Positions 16,371-25,412 are shown, counted from the stretch's first letter. The stretch: 32,899 nt of DNA from Desulfobacterales bacterium (GCA_030145345.1 JAQYVT010000027.1:1-32899), one strand, 5' to 3'. Made by a program: numbers and translations. Notes: generated by a model not told the origin, from the sequence alone.

Positions 16371-18500
16371 ATGTCTGAACATCCTGACTTGCAGAAATGG
16401 AAAGATCTTGCCACCAAGCAGCTCAGAGGAAGGCCCCTTGAAGATTTGAACTGGAAGACCCCTGAGGGAATTCCGGTCAAACCCCTCTATACCGAAGAAG
16501 ACCTTAAGGGGATGGAACATGTGAACACCCTTCCGGGTTTTTCACCGTATGTAAGGGGCCCCATGGCCACCATGTATGCCGGAAGGCCCTGGACCGTCCG
16601 CCAGTATGCGGGGTTTGCCACAGCCAAAGAGTCGAATGAATTTTATCGGAAAAACGTGGCCGCCGGTCAGACCGGACTTTCAGTGGCCTTTGATCTTGCA
16701 ACCCACAGAGGATATGATTCGGACCATCCGAGGGTTGTGGGGGATATCGGCAAAGCCGGGGTGGCTGTGGATTCCGTGGAGGATATGAAGATTCTCTTCG
16801 ATCAGATTCCGTTGGACAAGATAACGGTTTCCATGACCATGAACGGGGCGGTTCTGCCGGTCATGGCCGGATACATCGTTGCGGCGGAAGAGCAGGGCGT
16901 AAAGCAAGAGCAGCTGGGCGGAACTATTCAGAACGACGTTTTAAAGGAATACCTGACCCGAAACACCTATATCTATCCGCCTGAACCGTCCATGCGGATC
17001 GTATCCGACATTATCGGATACTGTTCCAAAAACATGCCCAGATACAATACGGTCAGTATCAGCGGTTATCACATGATGGAAGCCGGGGCCGACTCTGTTC
17101 TTCAGACGGCATTTACCCTTGCCGACGGGCTCGAATATGTTAAGGCCGCCCTGGCCGCGGGATTGGACATCGATGCATTTGCGCCGAGACTTTCGTTTTT
17201 CTTTGGCGTTGGCATGAATTTTTTCATGGAAATCGCTATGTTGAGAGCTGCCCGTTTTTTGTGGCACGAAATCATGAGCCGGTTTAACCCGAAAAACCCC
17301 AAATCGCTCATGTTGCGAACCCATGTCCAGACATCAGGCTGGAGCCTGACCCAACAGGACCCCTACAACAACATCATTCGAACCACCCTGGAGGCGCTGG
17401 CGGCAGCGTTGGGCGGAACCCAGTCTCTGCATACCAATTCCTTTGACGAGGCGGTGGGTCTTCCCACCGATTTTTCCGCCAGAATTGCCAGGAATACCCA
17501 GATTGTCATTCAGGAAGAGTCTCAAATCTGCCACGTGATCGATCCCTTGGGCGGTTCTTATTATGTAGAGGCATTGACCGACGGAATCATTAAAGCCGCC
17601 AGAAAAATTATCGAAGAAGTCGAGGAAATCGGCGGAATGGCCAAAGCCATTGAAACCGGCATGCCGAAGATGCGGATAGAAGAAGCGGCCGCCAGGAAAC
17701 AGGCCCGCATCGACCAGGGGAAAGATGTCATTGTGGGTGTCAACAAATATCAAATCGAAGAAGAACCGCTGGAAGATATTCTCGAGGTTTCAGAAGCCGT
17801 TCGAAACGAACAGATCGCAAAGTTAAAGGGGATAAAAAGAAAACGGAATGAAGATGAAGTCCGAAGAACACTGGCGGCCATAACCCATGCCGCCGATTCC
17901 GGAGGGAATCTCTTGGAAGTCTCTATTCCCGCCGTACGGGCACGGGCCACTGTCGGCGAAATTTCAGATGCAATTGAAAAGGTCTTCAACCGGTTCGTGG
18001 CCACGACCCAGTGTATATCCGGAGCATATGCCGAAGAATATGCCGACAGCGAAATCTTTAAATCCATACGTAAGAGAACCGATGAATTTCAGGAAAAGAA
18101 CGGACGAAGACCGCGGATATTGGTAATCAAGATGGGACAGGACGGTCATGACCGGGGGATAAAGGTAATTGCTACGGCATTCGCTGATCTCGGATTTGAC
18201 GTGGACATTGGTCCCATGTTCCAGACACCGGAAGAAGCCGCCCAGATGGCGGTTGAGAACGACGTGCATGTTGTGGGCGTGTCGAGCCTTGCCGCAGGGC
18301 ACAAGGCCCTGGTGCCTCAGCTTATCGAGTTTCTCAAAGAAAAAGGCGGTGAAGAAATTAATGTGGTTGTGGGCGGCGTCATTCCTCCGGCGGATTACGA
18401 ATTTTTGTATCAAGCCGGAGCAAAGGGTGTCTTTGGGCCAGGAGCCGTGGTCACCGATTCGGCAAACAAGGTTTTGAATGTTCTTGAGCGACAAAAATGA
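16371..18500 (+). CDS. mutB: methylmalonyl-CoA mutase, cobalamin-dependent catalytic subunit
   Basis: 709 residues containing both the catalytic barrel (about 30-560) and the C-terminal B12 domain (about 577-705). It rearranges (R)-methylmalonyl-CoA to succinyl-CoA through an adenosylcobalamin radical. The sequence shows the substrate-binding T-V-R-Q-Y-A-G-F, the [12 protein letters not shown] segment with the active-site Tyr-His pair, and the base-off cobalamin motif D-G-H-D-R-G with His593 as the lower axial ligand. G-V-S-S-L-A-A-G-H and G-G-V-I-P-P complete the B12 site. The ribosome binding site is AAAGGAGAA. The stop overlaps the start of meaB (ATGA). A full-length protein of this type can be active as a homodimer; no small subunit is seen. 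Confidence 0.97.
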   Translation: MSEHPDLQKWKDLATKQLRGRPLEDLNWKTPEGIPVKPLYTEEDLKGMEHVNTLPGFSPYVRGPMATMYAGRPWTVRQYAGFATAKESNEFYRKNVAAGQTGLSVAFDLATHRGYDSDHPRVVGDIGKAGVAVDSVEDMKILFDQIPLDKITVSMTMNGAVLPVMAGYIVAAEEQGVKQEQLGGTIQNDVLKEYLTRNTYIYPPEPSMRIVSDIIGYCSKNMPRYNTVSISGYHMMEAGADSVLQTAFTLADGLEYVKAALAAGLDIDAFAPRLSFFFGVGMNFFMEIAMLRAARFLWHEIMSRFNPKNPKSLMLRTHVQTSGWSLTQQDPYNNIIRTTLEALAAALGGTQSLHTNSFDEAVGLPTDFSARIARNTQIVIQEESQICHVIDPLGGSYYVEALTDGIIKAARKIIEEVEEIGGMAKAIETGMPKMRIEEAAARKQARIDQGKDVIVGVNKYQIEEEPLEDILEVSEAVRNEQIAKLKGIKRKRNEDEVRRTLAAITHAADSGGNLLEVSIPAVRARATVGEISDAIEKVFNRFVATTQCISGAYAEEYADSEIFKSIRKRTDEFQEKNGRRPRILVIKMGQDGHDRGIKVIATAFADLGFDVDIGPMFQTPEEAAQMAVENDVHVVGVSSLAAGHKALVPQLIEFLKEKGGEEINVVVGGVIPPADYEFLYQAGAKGVFGPGAVVTDSANKVLNVLERQK

Positions 18501-19489
18501 TATCCGATGATCCCCAATTTTATGTTCAAGGGGTGCTGAAGTTGGATCGGCGCGTGCTTGCAAAGACCATTACCTTGATCGAAAGTTCTCTTTCTGAGCA
18601 TCAAGACCTGGCTCGGACGATTATCGATCTGCTGCTTCCATACACCGGCAAGGCCATACGCCTTGGGATTACGGGGGCGCCGGGTGTCGGAAAAAGCACG
18701 TTCATCGAAAGCCTCGGCACCATGCTGGTAAAAAAAGGGCATCGTGTGGCAGTGCTTGCCGTTGATCCAAGCAGTAAAAGGACCCGCGGAAGCGTACTCG
18801 CAGATAAAACACGCATGGAAAAGCTGTCCATCGAGGGAAATGCATTTATCCGCCCATCGCCTTCGGGGGGAACGTTGGGGGGTGTTGCAAGAAAAACCCG
18901 GGAGACAATGATTGTTTGTGAAGCCGCCGGTTTTGATGTTATGATTGTTGAAACCGTGGGTGTCGGCCAGTCTGAAACCACCGTCGCCTCCATGGTCGAT
19001 TTTTTTCTGCTGCTGATGATTTCAGGCGCAGGCGATGAACTTCAGGGAATAAAAAAGGGCGTTCTTGAACTGGCGGATGCCGTTGCAGTTAACAAAGCAG
19101 ACGGAGACAATGTTGGACGGGCGGAAATGGCTAGAAGACAGTACGAAACAGCGCTTCATTTTTTAGCACCTTATTCGCCCAATTGGACACCGCCGGTATT
19201 GACCTGCAGCGCCATAGAAATGATCGGCATTGATAAAATTTGGGAGTCCGTGTTGGCGCATCACAAAAGACTTACGCTTACCGGAGAGTTGCAGGCCAAC
19301 CGAAAAAAACAAGCAGTGGAGTGGATGTGGTCCCTTGTAAAAGAAGGCTATAGAAAACGTTTTTATCAAAATCCAGAAGTGAAAAAATTGCTTCCTGAGA
19401 TCCTAAAGGAAGTAGAGAGTGGTAAAACTTCATCCACATTGGCTGCAGCCCGCTTGCTTTTTTTGCTTGACAATAACCCTTCTGTTTAA
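18497..19489 (+). CDS. meaB: methylmalonyl-CoA-mutase-associated GTPase MeaB (ArgK family)
   Basis: 330 residues. MeaB is a G3E-type GTPase chaperone that gates cofactor loading and protects the mutase from inactivation. P-loop G-A-P-G-V-G-K-S-T is near residue 60, followed by [11 protein letters not shown], the switch regions with [10 protein letters not shown], and the guanine-specificity motif N-K-A-D. Its ATG overlaps the mutase stop by 4 nt, so the two are translationally coupled, matching their physical partnership. The C-terminal ~50 residues are the usual dimerisation arm. Confidence 0.96.
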   Translation: MISDDPQFYVQGVLKLDRRVLAKTITLIESSLSEHQDLARTIIDLLLPYTGKAIRLGITGAPGVGKSTFIESLGTMLVKKGHRVAVLAVDPSSKRTRGSVLADKTRMEKLSIEGNAFIRPSPSGGTLGGVARKTRETMIVCEAAGFDVMIVETVGVGQSETTVASMVDFFLLLMISGAGDELQGIKKGVLELADAVAVNKADGDNVGRAEMARRQYETALHFLAPYSPNWTPPVLTCSAIEMIGIDKIWESVLAHHKRLTLTGELQANRKKQAVEWMWSLVKEGYRKRFYQNPEVKKLLPEILKEVESGKTSSTLAAARLLFLLDNNPSV

Positions 19490-19501
19490 AATCAAAAGGG
19501 A

Positions 19502-19510
19502 TGGTATAAT
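19502..19510 (+). promoter_or_regulatory. extended -10 promoter candidate TGGTATAAT
   Basis: TGG-TATAAT matches the TGnTATAAT extended -10 form, which does not need a good -35. It lies 21 bp before the ABM-protein start, so transcription would begin close to the AAAGGAGGA ribosome binding site. It could give the downstream carboxyltransferase genes their own transcript. The short leader makes it tentative. Confidence 0.3.
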
Positions 19511-19531
19511 CAAAGAAAGGAGGATTGCAAC

Positions 19532-19819
19532 ATGGCAGTTAAAATAATCATTAAACGAATTGTTCCCAAAAACAAGGCTGAAGCCCTAAAGCCGCTTCTT
19601 CAGAAACTTAGAAATCTGGCCATGCAACAACCCGGTTACATTTCAGGGGAAACCTTCAAAAGAATCGACCGTCCCGGGGAGAGTCTGGTGGTCAGCACCT
19701 GGCAGTCCATGGACAACTGGCGGGAATGGGTCCTCAGCGATGAGAGACAGGGAACCCAGGAGAAAATTGACCATCTGCTCGGAGAAAAAAGCGAGTATGA
19801 GATCTATACGTATGATTAA
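19532..19819 (+). CDS. small antibiotic-biosynthesis-monooxygenase (ABM) domain protein
   Basis: 95 residues, one dimeric alpha/beta-barrel (ferredoxin-like) ABM domain. Diagnostic pieces are K-I-I-I-K-R-I-V-P, Q-Q-P-G-Y-I-S-G-E-T-F and the W-Q-S-M-D-N-W-R-E-W segment that follows the central strand. AAAGGAGGA precedes ATG 19532. Known ABM proteins include quinol monooxygenases, haem-degrading enzymes and many without activity. No cofactor residue can be singled out. Its place between the mutase/MeaB pair and the carboxyltransferase suggests a role connected with propionate metabolism, but this is inference only. Confidence 0.85.
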   Translation: MAVKIIIKRIVPKNKAEALKPLLQKLRNLAMQQPGYISGETFKRIDRPGESLVVSTWQSMDNWREWVLSDERQGTQEKIDHLLGEKSEYEIYTYD

Positions 19820-19915
19820 ACAGCGAAATTTTCAATAGATCTAAAGATTGCTTAGCAGAAACCTTAGGATTAAAAAGGCAGACCATTGCAATCCTCTATT
19901 TGATTTTTTATAAGC

Positions 19916-19969
19916 GGTGGTTTATTGACCGGATGCCGAATGTCGCATCGGACCACCTAAAGGTCAATA
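19916..19969 (+). ncRNA. candidate structured leader (pseudoknot or alternative hairpins) before the 12S carboxyltransferase gene
   Basis: Three pairings are visible. GGTGGT (19916-19921) pairs with ACCACC (19952-19957); GATGC (19932-19936) pairs with GCATC (19945-19949); TATTGACC (19923-19930) pairs with GGTCAATA (19962-19969). The first and third cross each other, so they are either alternatives or an H-type pseudoknot with a hairpin in its loop. The structure ends about 10 nt before the GAAAGGA ribosome binding site and 24 nt before ATG 19994. Regulation is inferred from position; no known riboswitch class was recognised. Confidence 0.4.
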
Positions 19970-19993
19970 TCAAAAGATGAAAGGAATTTGGTA

Positions 19994-21547
19994 ATGGGTA
20001 TTATTGAAGATAAAATTAAGGATCTAAAAGAACGCGAAGCAAAGATCCTGCAGATGGGCGGCGAAAAAGCGGTTGCCAAACAGAAAGGGCAGGGGAAGCT
20101 CACCGCCCGGGAGAGACTGGACATCTTTTTTGATTCAGGCACATTTCGGGAAATCGACATGTTTGTGAGTCACCGATGTGTAAATTTCGGCATGGAAAAG
20201 ATTGATATCTCGTCCGACGGGGTTATAACCGGTCATGGTCTTGTGGACGGCCGACCGGTTTTTGCCTTTGCCCAGGATTTTACGTCCAGGGCCGGCAGTT
20301 TGGGCGAAATGCACTCAAAAAAGATTTGCAAGATTATGGATATGGCGCTCAAGGCCGGGGTTCCGTTTGTGGGCATGAATGATTCCGGTGGGGCCAGGAT
20401 CCAGGAAGGTGTCGATTCCCTTTCCGGATACGGCCAGATTTTTTACCGAAATTCCATGGCTTCGGGGGTCATTCCCCAGATTTCAGCGATTATGGGACCC
20501 ACAGCCGGAGGCGCCGTCTATTCGCCGGCCATGACGGACTGGATTTTTATGGTCAAAAATACCAGCTATATGTTTATTACCGGCCCGGATGTTATAAAAT
20601 CCGTTACCGGTGAGAAAATCACCTTTGAGGAACTCGGCGGTGCCATGGCCCACAACGAAAAGAGCGGCGTGGCGCATTTTGCCTGCGAAAGCGATGCGGA
20701 CGCCATCCATCAGATCAAAAGGCTTCTCTCTTATCTGCCCTCAAACAACATGGAAGATCCGCCCATGGTCGATACGGGTGACAATCCCCGGCGCACCGAT
20801 CCGGCATTGGACACCATTATTCCGGACAACCCCCACCAATCTTATGATATGAAGGATATCATCCGTTCAATTGTGGACAATGGTGAATTTTTCGAGCCCC
20901 ATGAGTACTTTGCCCAGAATATCATCGTCTGCCTGGCGCGGCTGAACGGGAGAAGTGTCGGGATTATCGCCAATCAGCCCCAGGTTCTTGCCGGGTGTCT
21001 GGATATCAATGCCTCGGACAAGGCCACCCGTTTTATCCGTTTTTGTGATGCCTTTAATATTCCGATGCTGACCATAGCCGATGTCCCCGGGTACCTTCCC
21101 GGGAGTGAGCAGGAGTGGAATGGGATTATTCGCCACGGCGCAAAGCTTCTCTGGTGCTATTCAGAGGCCACCGTTCCCAAAATGCTTTTGGTTACGCGAA
21201 AGGACTACGGCGGGTCTTATCTTGCCATGTGTTCTAAAGATTTAGGTGCTGACATGGCATTTGCATGGCCCACCTCAGAGATAGCGGTAATGGGTGCTGC
21301 AGGGGCTTGCAATGTCATTCATCGGAGGGCCATCAAAGGCGCCGAAGACCCCGAGGCCAAGCGCAAGGAGCTGATCAGTGAATACGAGGAACTCTTTTCA
21401 AATCCTTACTGTGCCGCCAGCCGGGGTTTTGTGGACGCGGTGATCGTTCCGAGCCAGACACGGCCGCGTCTGATCGATGCTTTGGAGATCATGTGCAGCA
21501 AAAGGGAGGTCCTCCCGCCGAAGAAACATGGGAATATTCCGATGTAA
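19994..21547 (+). CDS. methylmalonyl-CoA carboxyltransferase, 12S / MmdA / PccB-type subunit
   Basis: 517 residues with both crotonase-like carboxyltransferase halves (about 20-260 and 280-510). It moves CO2 between a biotin carrier and propionyl-CoA/methylmalonyl-CoA. Family segments are G-K-L-T-A-R-E-R-L-D, N-D-S-G-G-A-R-I-Q-E-G-V, the oxyanion loop G-P-T-A-G-G-A-V-Y-S-P-A, G-P-D-V-I-K-S-V-T-G-E, P-Q-V-L-A-G-C-L-D-I and A-D-V-P-G-Y-L-P-G. ATG 19994 is preceded by GAAAGGA; a TTG at 19988 is less likely. The same family serves propionyl-CoA carboxylase, Na+-pumping methylmalonyl-CoA decarboxylase and Propionibacterium transcarboxylase. The nearby 5S-biotin fusion, and absence of a biotin carboxylase or membrane beta subunit, favour the transcarboxylase role. 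Confidence 0.93.
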   Translation: MGIIEDKIKDLKEREAKILQMGGEKAVAKQKGQGKLTARERLDIFFDSGTFREIDMFVSHRCVNFGMEKIDISSDGVITGHGLVDGRPVFAFAQDFTSRAGSLGEMHSKKICKIMDMALKAGVPFVGMNDSGGARIQEGVDSLSGYGQIFYRNSMASGVIPQISAIMGPTAGGAVYSPAMTDWIFMVKNTSYMFITGPDVIKSVTGEKITFEELGGAMAHNEKSGVAHFACESDADAIHQIKRLLSYLPSNNMEDPPMVDTGDNPRRTDPALDTIIPDNPHQSYDMKDIIRSIVDNGEFFEPHEYFAQNIIVCLARLNGRSVGIIANQPQVLAGCLDINASDKATRFIRFCDAFNIPMLTIADVPGYLPGSEQEWNGIIRHGAKLLWCYSEATVPKMLLVTRKDYGGSYLAMCSKDLGADMAFAWPTSEIAVMGAAGACNVIHRRAIKGAEDPEAKRKELISEYEELFSNPYCAASRGFVDAVIVPSQTRPRLIDALEIMCSKREVLPPKKHGNIPM

Positions 21548-21560
21548 TTAACCGCTGAAT

Positions 21561-21616
21561 ATTGACGATTTAAGCTTTAGGAGCTTTTTTCAAATATCCA
21601 ATATTTCATCGTCAAT
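21561..21616 (+). promoter_or_regulatory. 9-bp inverted repeat enclosing a small hairpin and T-run, before the small subunit gene
   Basis: ATTGACGAT (21561-21569) pairs perfectly with ATCGTCAAT (21608-21616). Inside lies AAGCT-TTAGG-AGCTT (21572-21586) followed by T's to 21590, a weak terminator-like hairpin. The outer 3' arm directly abuts GGAG. The layout could allow alternative folding, but the inner stem is only 5 bp. Confidence 0.4.
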
Positions 21617-21632
21617 GGAGAATGGTGAAACT

Positions 21633-21848
21633 ATGGAAGAACGCAAGAAGATCGCAGCCGCAAAAGCTGCAGTGTTGAACTATATCATAACAGAGGAAGA
21701 GGCGATCTGTATTCAGTCTATGGCCGCGCCTGGGGTTAAGCCGGCTCCGGTTCCATCTGCTGCCGGGCCGGTGAGACTTTGGGGCGCCAGCGGCCGACAG
21801 GCCCAGATGCAGATGCGCAACTTGATGCAGATGAGAACCTTTAAATAA
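21633..21848 (+). CDS. small protein between the carboxyltransferase subunits (candidate transcarboxylase small subunit)
   Basis: 71 residues from ATG 21633 (GGTGA 4 nt upstream); ATG 21615 would add six residues. The N-terminal half is a charged helix (E-E-R-K-K-I-A-A-A-K-A-A-V) with T-E-E-E-A, the middle is a Pro/Ala linker, and the C-terminal tail is L-W-G-A-S-G-R-Q-A-Q-M-Q-M-R with N-L-M-Q-M-R. A W-x-x-x-G-R-Q-x-x-M-x-x-R tail reminds me of small OadG/delta-type proteins encoded beside biotin-dependent carboxyltransferases, but there is no membrane helix here as OadG would have. The gene sits between the 12S and 5S-biotin genes, the usual place for such an assembly subunit. Coding status is supported by context; function is inferred. 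Confidence 0.65.
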   Translation: MEERKKIAAAKAAVLNYIITEEEAICIQSMAAPGVKPAPVPSAAGPVRLWGASGRQAQMQMRNLMQMRTFK

Positions 21849-21932
21849 GATCGCTTCACGGTTTTATATAAAGCGGTGTTGCAGCGTTTAAATAGGAATA
21901 TAAAAAAATATTGATAAGAGGAGAACCTTAAA

Positions 21933-24005
21933 ATGAGTGATCACAACCAGGTGAAAATAACGACCATGGATTACAGCAAGGACAGGCCGGCGGCTGAAAA
22001 TCCCGTTAAGATACAAGACCTGACCCTGCGCGACGGTCATCAGTCTCTGTTTGCCACCCGGGGGCGGACCGAGGATATGATTCCGGTTGCCGAAAAAATG
22101 GACGAGGTCGGGTTTTGGGCCGTAGAAACATGGGGCGGCGCCACCTTTGATACCATGCACCGGTTTTTAAATGAGGATCCATGGGAAAGGCTCCGGACAT
22201 TAAAACGGTACATGACCAAGACACCTTTTTCCATGCTTTTAAGAGCACAAAACCTTGTGGGCTACAGAAATTATGCCGATGACGTTGCCCGGGCATTTGT
22301 TGAGCGGACCTGTGAAAACGGCATGGATATATTCAGGACATTTGATGCCCTGAACGACTATCGTAACTTCGAAACGGTGGTCCGCGTTATTAAAGAATGC
22401 GGTAAACATTTCCAGGGCTGTATCTGCTATTCCATGACCGAGCCGCGACTGGGCGGCGAAGTTTACGATATCGACTACTATGTCAACAAGGCCAAAGATC
22501 TGGAAACCATGGGGGCCGACAGTATCTGTTTAAAGGATATGGCAGGGCTGATTGCCCCCTATGATGCGTATGAAATTATCAAAGCCTTAAAGGCGGCGGT
22601 GAAACCGCCCATTCATCTTCACAGCCATTTTACTTCCGGGATGTCTCCCATGAGCCATTTGAAGGCCATCGAGGCCGGCGTCGATATCATCGACACCTGC
22701 ATGTCGCCGTATGCCTATCGGACATCTCATGCTGCTGTAGAACCGCTGGTGATGACACTTCTGGGAACCAACCGCGACACAGGATTGGATATCAAACAAC
22801 TGGCGGAAATCAACGAAATACTGGAAAAGAAGGTGATGCCCAAATACAAGCATCTGCTGGACGATTCCAAGGTATCCGTCATCGATATCAGTGTGCTGTT
22901 GCACCAGACGCCGGGCGGGATGCTTTCGAACCTGGTGAACCAGTTAAAAGAAATGGACGCTTTGCATAAGATCGATGAGGTTTACAAAGAGCTCCCCAGG
23001 GTCAGAAAAGAACTGGGGCAAATACCCCTGGTAACCCCCACCAGCCAGATTGTTGGCATACAGACCGTCAACAATGTGCTCTTTGACGATGAAAAAGAGC
23101 GCTACAAGATGATTACCGGCCAGGTCAAAGATCTGTGCTTTGGTTTATACGGCAAGACCGCCATACCCATAGATCCTGAGGTTCAAAAGAAAGCACTGGA
23201 TGGCTATGAAAGGGGAGAAGAACCGATTACCTGCAGGCCTGCCGAGATTTTAGAGCCTGAACTCGAACCGGCCCAAAAAGATACCGAGGGTCTGGCCCAG
23301 GATTTGGACGATGTTATTTTGTATGCCCTTTTTCCGGTTACAGGGAAACGATTTTTGAAGTGGAAATACGGCAAGGAAGATCCGCCTCCGGAAGTCAGGG
23401 CCCGGACTCTGGAACAGATCAAAGAAGAAGAAGATCTGGTTAAACTGGCAAAACTCGGTCGGCTGGTTAAAAAAGTCGAAAAGAAAGGCCCCCCCAAGAC
23501 CGATGCTCTGCGGACATTCAACGTGTTCGTGGATGACGAATACTTTGAAGTCGGCGTGGAAGAACCCGGTGGATCGCCGATGATCAGTTATGTCCAACAA
23601 ATGCCGGCCGGAGTTCCGGTTTCAGCGCCGGCACCTGTCTCCCCTGCAGCAGCGCCGGCCCCGGCGCCATCCAAACTGGCAGCACCTGCAGCGCCGGCCC
23701 CGGCGCCATCCAAACCGGCAGCACCTGCAGCGCCGGCCCCGGCGCCACCCAAACCGGCAGCGCCTTCGGCTCCCGCACCTGCCGACGTTGAAGGCACACC
23801 TCTGAAAGCGCCGATGCCCGGGATGATCGTTAAATATTCAAAGCAGGTGGGAGATGCGGTCAGCAAAGGGGATACGGTGGTCATCCTCGAGGCCATGAAG
23901 ATGGAAAATGCCCTTCAGGCGCCTGCGGACGGGACCGTCAAGGCGATTAATTTTTCCAGCGGAGATTCCGTAGCCAAGGATGATGTGCTGTGTGTTATTG
24001 GCTGA
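21933..24005 (+). CDS. 5S-type carboxyltransferase fused to biotin carboxyl carrier domain (transcarboxylase / OadA / PycB family)
   Basis: 690 residues. Residues about 20-300 are the TIM-barrel carboxyltransferase with metal/substrate motif D-L-T-L-R-D-G-H-Q-S, Lys201 in C-L-K-D-M-A-G-L (carbamylated in relatives) and metal ligands His230 and His232 (L-H-S-H-F). A PYC_OADA domain follows to about 500. A Pro/Ala linker with three 13-residue repeats (about 574-612) connects to the biotinyl domain, where E-A-M-K-M-E-N carries the biotin on Lys656, 34 residues from the end as expected. It transfers CO2 between carboxybiotin and pyruvate/oxaloacetate. The 12S gene lies upstream, so together they equal the 12S, 5S and 1.3S parts of transcarboxylase. 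The ribosome binding site is AGAGGAGAA. Confidence 0.94.
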   Translation: MSDHNQVKITTMDYSKDRPAAENPVKIQDLTLRDGHQSLFATRGRTEDMIPVAEKMDEVGFWAVETWGGATFDTMHRFLNEDPWERLRTLKRYMTKTPFSMLLRAQNLVGYRNYADDVARAFVERTCENGMDIFRTFDALNDYRNFETVVRVIKECGKHFQGCICYSMTEPRLGGEVYDIDYYVNKAKDLETMGADSICLKDMAGLIAPYDAYEIIKALKAAVKPPIHLHSHFTSGMSPMSHLKAIEAGVDIIDTCMSPYAYRTSHAAVEPLVMTLLGTNRDTGLDIKQLAEINEILEKKVMPKYKHLLDDSKVSVIDISVLLHQTPGGMLSNLVNQLKEMDALHKIDEVYKELPRVRKELGQIPLVTPTSQIVGIQTVNNVLFDDEKERYKMITGQVKDLCFGLYGKTAIPIDPEVQKKALDGYERGEEPITCRPAEILEPELEPAQKDTEGLAQDLDDVILYALFPVTGKRFLKWKYGKEDPPPEVRARTLEQIKEEEDLVKLAKLGRLVKKVEKKGPPKTDALRTFNVFVDDEYFEVGVEEPGGSPMISYVQQMPAGVPVSAPAPVSPAAAPAPAPSKLAAPAAPAPAPSKPAAPAAPAPAPPKPAAPSAPAPADVEGTPLKAPMPGMIVKYSKQVGDAVSKGDTVVILEAMKMENALQAPADGTVKAINFSSGDSVAKDDVLCVIG
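23652..23768 (+). repeat. three 39-bp tandem repeats encoding the Pro/Ala linker
   Basis: Units begin GCGCCGGCCCCGGCGCCA at 23652, 23691 and 23730 and are nearly identical, with more changes in the third. Each encodes 13 residues rich in Ala and Pro. It is a flexible hinge for the swinging biotin arm; copy number may vary between strains. Confidence 0.85.
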
Positions 24006-24022
24006 AACAATCGAATATTGAA

Positions 24023-24076
24023 GATTGAAATGACGCTAAGCTGGCAAGCATTTTTTTTCTTTGTCATTATTCAATC
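24023..24076 (+). promoter_or_regulatory. inverted repeat with internal T-run before sucC
   Basis: GATTGAAATGAC (24023-24034) pairs with GTCATTATTCAATC (24063-24076) as 5+7 bp with a 2-nt bulge. Between them lies a GC-rich GCTAAGCTGGCAAGC stretch followed by eight T's. The inverted repeat lies 15 nt before the AGGAGG of sucC. Its plan resembles that of 21561-21616. Confidence 0.4.
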
Positions 24077-24105
24077 CCCAATTTTGAAATAGGAGGTTCA
24101 GGATC

Positions 24106-25272
24106 ATGAAGATCCACGAATATCAGGCAAAAGAGTTGTTCAAAAAATACAACATCCCTATTCCGGAGGGCGGCGTGGCGTTCAAGCCGGAAGAAGCCCG
24201 GGGGATCGCCGAAAACCTGGGCCGATTTCCGGTGGTTGTAAAAGCCCAGATCCATGCCGGCGGCCGGGGTAAAGGCGGCGGTGTTAAACTTGCAGGGTCC
24301 GTGGATGAAGTTGGGAGCATCGCCGGCGATATCGTCGGAATGAACCTGGTGACACACCAGACCGGTCCTGAAGGGAAGACGGTCAGAAAAGTGCTCGTGG
24401 AGCAGGGGCTGAACATTGCAAAAGAGCTCTATCTGAGTATTATTCCGGACAGAGCGACCGCCAAGGTCGTTGTTATGGCCAGCGAGGCCGGTGGAATGGA
24501 TATCGAAGCGGTGGCTGCTGCAACTCCTGAAAAGATCATCAAGGTGTACATCGATCCCCTGGTGGGTATCCAGCCCTATCACTGCCGTCAAGCGGCCTTT
24601 GGTCTGAAGCTGCCCCCAACGGCAATGAAACCGTTTGTTTCAATGCTTGGAAATCTTTACCGGCTGTTTATCGATTACGACTGCTCGCTGGTAGAGATAA
24701 ATCCCCTTGTGTTGACGGCCGAGGAGACAGTGATTGCTTTGGATGCTAAAGTCGATTTTGACGACAATGCCCTGTATCGCCATAAGGATATCCTGGATTA
24801 CCGTGATATTGACGAAGAAGACCCTCTGGAGGTCGAAGCCTCCAAGTTCAATCTCAACTACATCAAACTGGATGGCAACGTCGGGAATATGGTGAACGGC
24901 GCGGGTTTGGCAATGGCGACCATGGATATCATCAAGCTTGCCGGCGCCGAGCCGGCAAACTTCCTCGATGTGGGTGGCGGTGCCAGTGCCGAGATGGTTG
25001 AGAACGGCTTTCGAATCATGCTCGGTGACGAGAATGTCAAAGGAATTCTGATCAATATTTTTGGCGGGATTTTGCGCTGCGACGTGCTGGCAAAAGGCGT
25101 TGTCAGTGCGGCGGAAAAAATCGGAATCAGTGTCCCTGTGGTGGTACGGATGGAGGGGACCAATGTGGAAGAGGGCCGGAAAATTCTAGCCGAATCCGGG
25201 CTCAATCTGATTACCGCTGCCGATATGAAAGATGCGGCAGAGAAAGTTGCCCAGCTGGTCACCGGTCACTAG
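24106..25272 (+). CDS. sucC: succinyl-CoA synthetase, beta subunit
   Basis: 388 residues, standard SucC length. It binds the nucleotide and, with SucD, interconverts succinyl-CoA + NDP + Pi and succinate + NTP + CoA. It opens [12 protein letters not shown], followed by the ATP-grasp segment [32 protein letters not shown], and the C-terminal half with [14 protein letters not shown] and [14 protein letters not shown] is 9 nt before ATG 24106. Downstream of the mutase and carboxyltransferase genes it supplies the step between succinyl-CoA and succinate. Nucleotide preference (ADP or GDP) cannot be read with confidence. Confidence 0.97.
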   Translation: MKIHEYQAKELFKKYNIPIPEGGVAFKPEEARGIAENLGRFPVVVKAQIHAGGRGKGGGVKLAGSVDEVGSIAGDIVGMNLVTHQTGPEGKTVRKVLVEQGLNIAKELYLSIIPDRATAKVVVMASEAGGMDIEAVAAATPEKIIKVYIDPLVGIQPYHCRQAAFGLKLPPTAMKPFVSMLGNLYRLFIDYDCSLVEINPLVLTAEETVIALDAKVDFDDNALYRHKDILDYRDIDEEDPLEVEASKFNLNYIKLDGNVGNMVNGAGLAMATMDIIKLAGAEPANFLDVGGGASAEMVENGFRIMLGDENVKGILINIFGGILRCDVLAKGVVSAAEKIGISVPVVVRMEGTNVEEGRKILAESGLNLITAADMKDAAEKVAQLVTGH

Positions 25273-25347
25273 GCGTCATTTCAAAACCGCCCATTGGTTT
25301 TTGTAATGCGCTAATTTCGCGGAGTGTATTCCCGCGATCTGTCAAGG

Positions 25348-25391
25348 GTCATCGGATATTAACAAATGACCGATGACCGATGACAAATGAC
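25348..25391 (+). repeat. 8-bp inverted repeat and four 7-bp tandem repeats before sucD
   Basis: GTCATCGG (25348-25355) pairs with CCGATGAC (25370-25377). Overlapping its right arm are four heptamers AAATGAC, CGATGAC, CGATGAC, AAATGAC (25364-25391). They end about 11 nt before the GAGGAA of sucD. Hairpin or slippage-prone microsatellite; function unknown. Confidence 0.6.
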
Positions 25392-25412
25392 AAAAATATC
25401 GAGGAATGAAGA

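Noticed and set aside
16941-18563. Long minus-strand frames opposite the mutase gene (e.g. 16941-17324, 17334-17753, 17964-18563)
   Set aside because: They lie antisense to a strongly conserved enzyme gene and their translations have no recognisable motifs; they are by-products of its codon usage.
19467-19510. TTGACA at 19467 as -35 partner of the TATAAT at 19505
   Set aside because: The spacing is 32 bp, far from the 16-18 bp needed; only the extended -10 reading was kept.
23588-23896. Gly/Ala-rich minus-strand frame opposite the biotin-carrier linker
   Set aside because: It is the mirror of the Pro/Ala tandem repeats, which lack stops in several frames.
25364-25391. CRISPR-like repeats before sucD
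   Set aside because: The units are adjacent 7-mers without spacers; this is a short tandem repeat.
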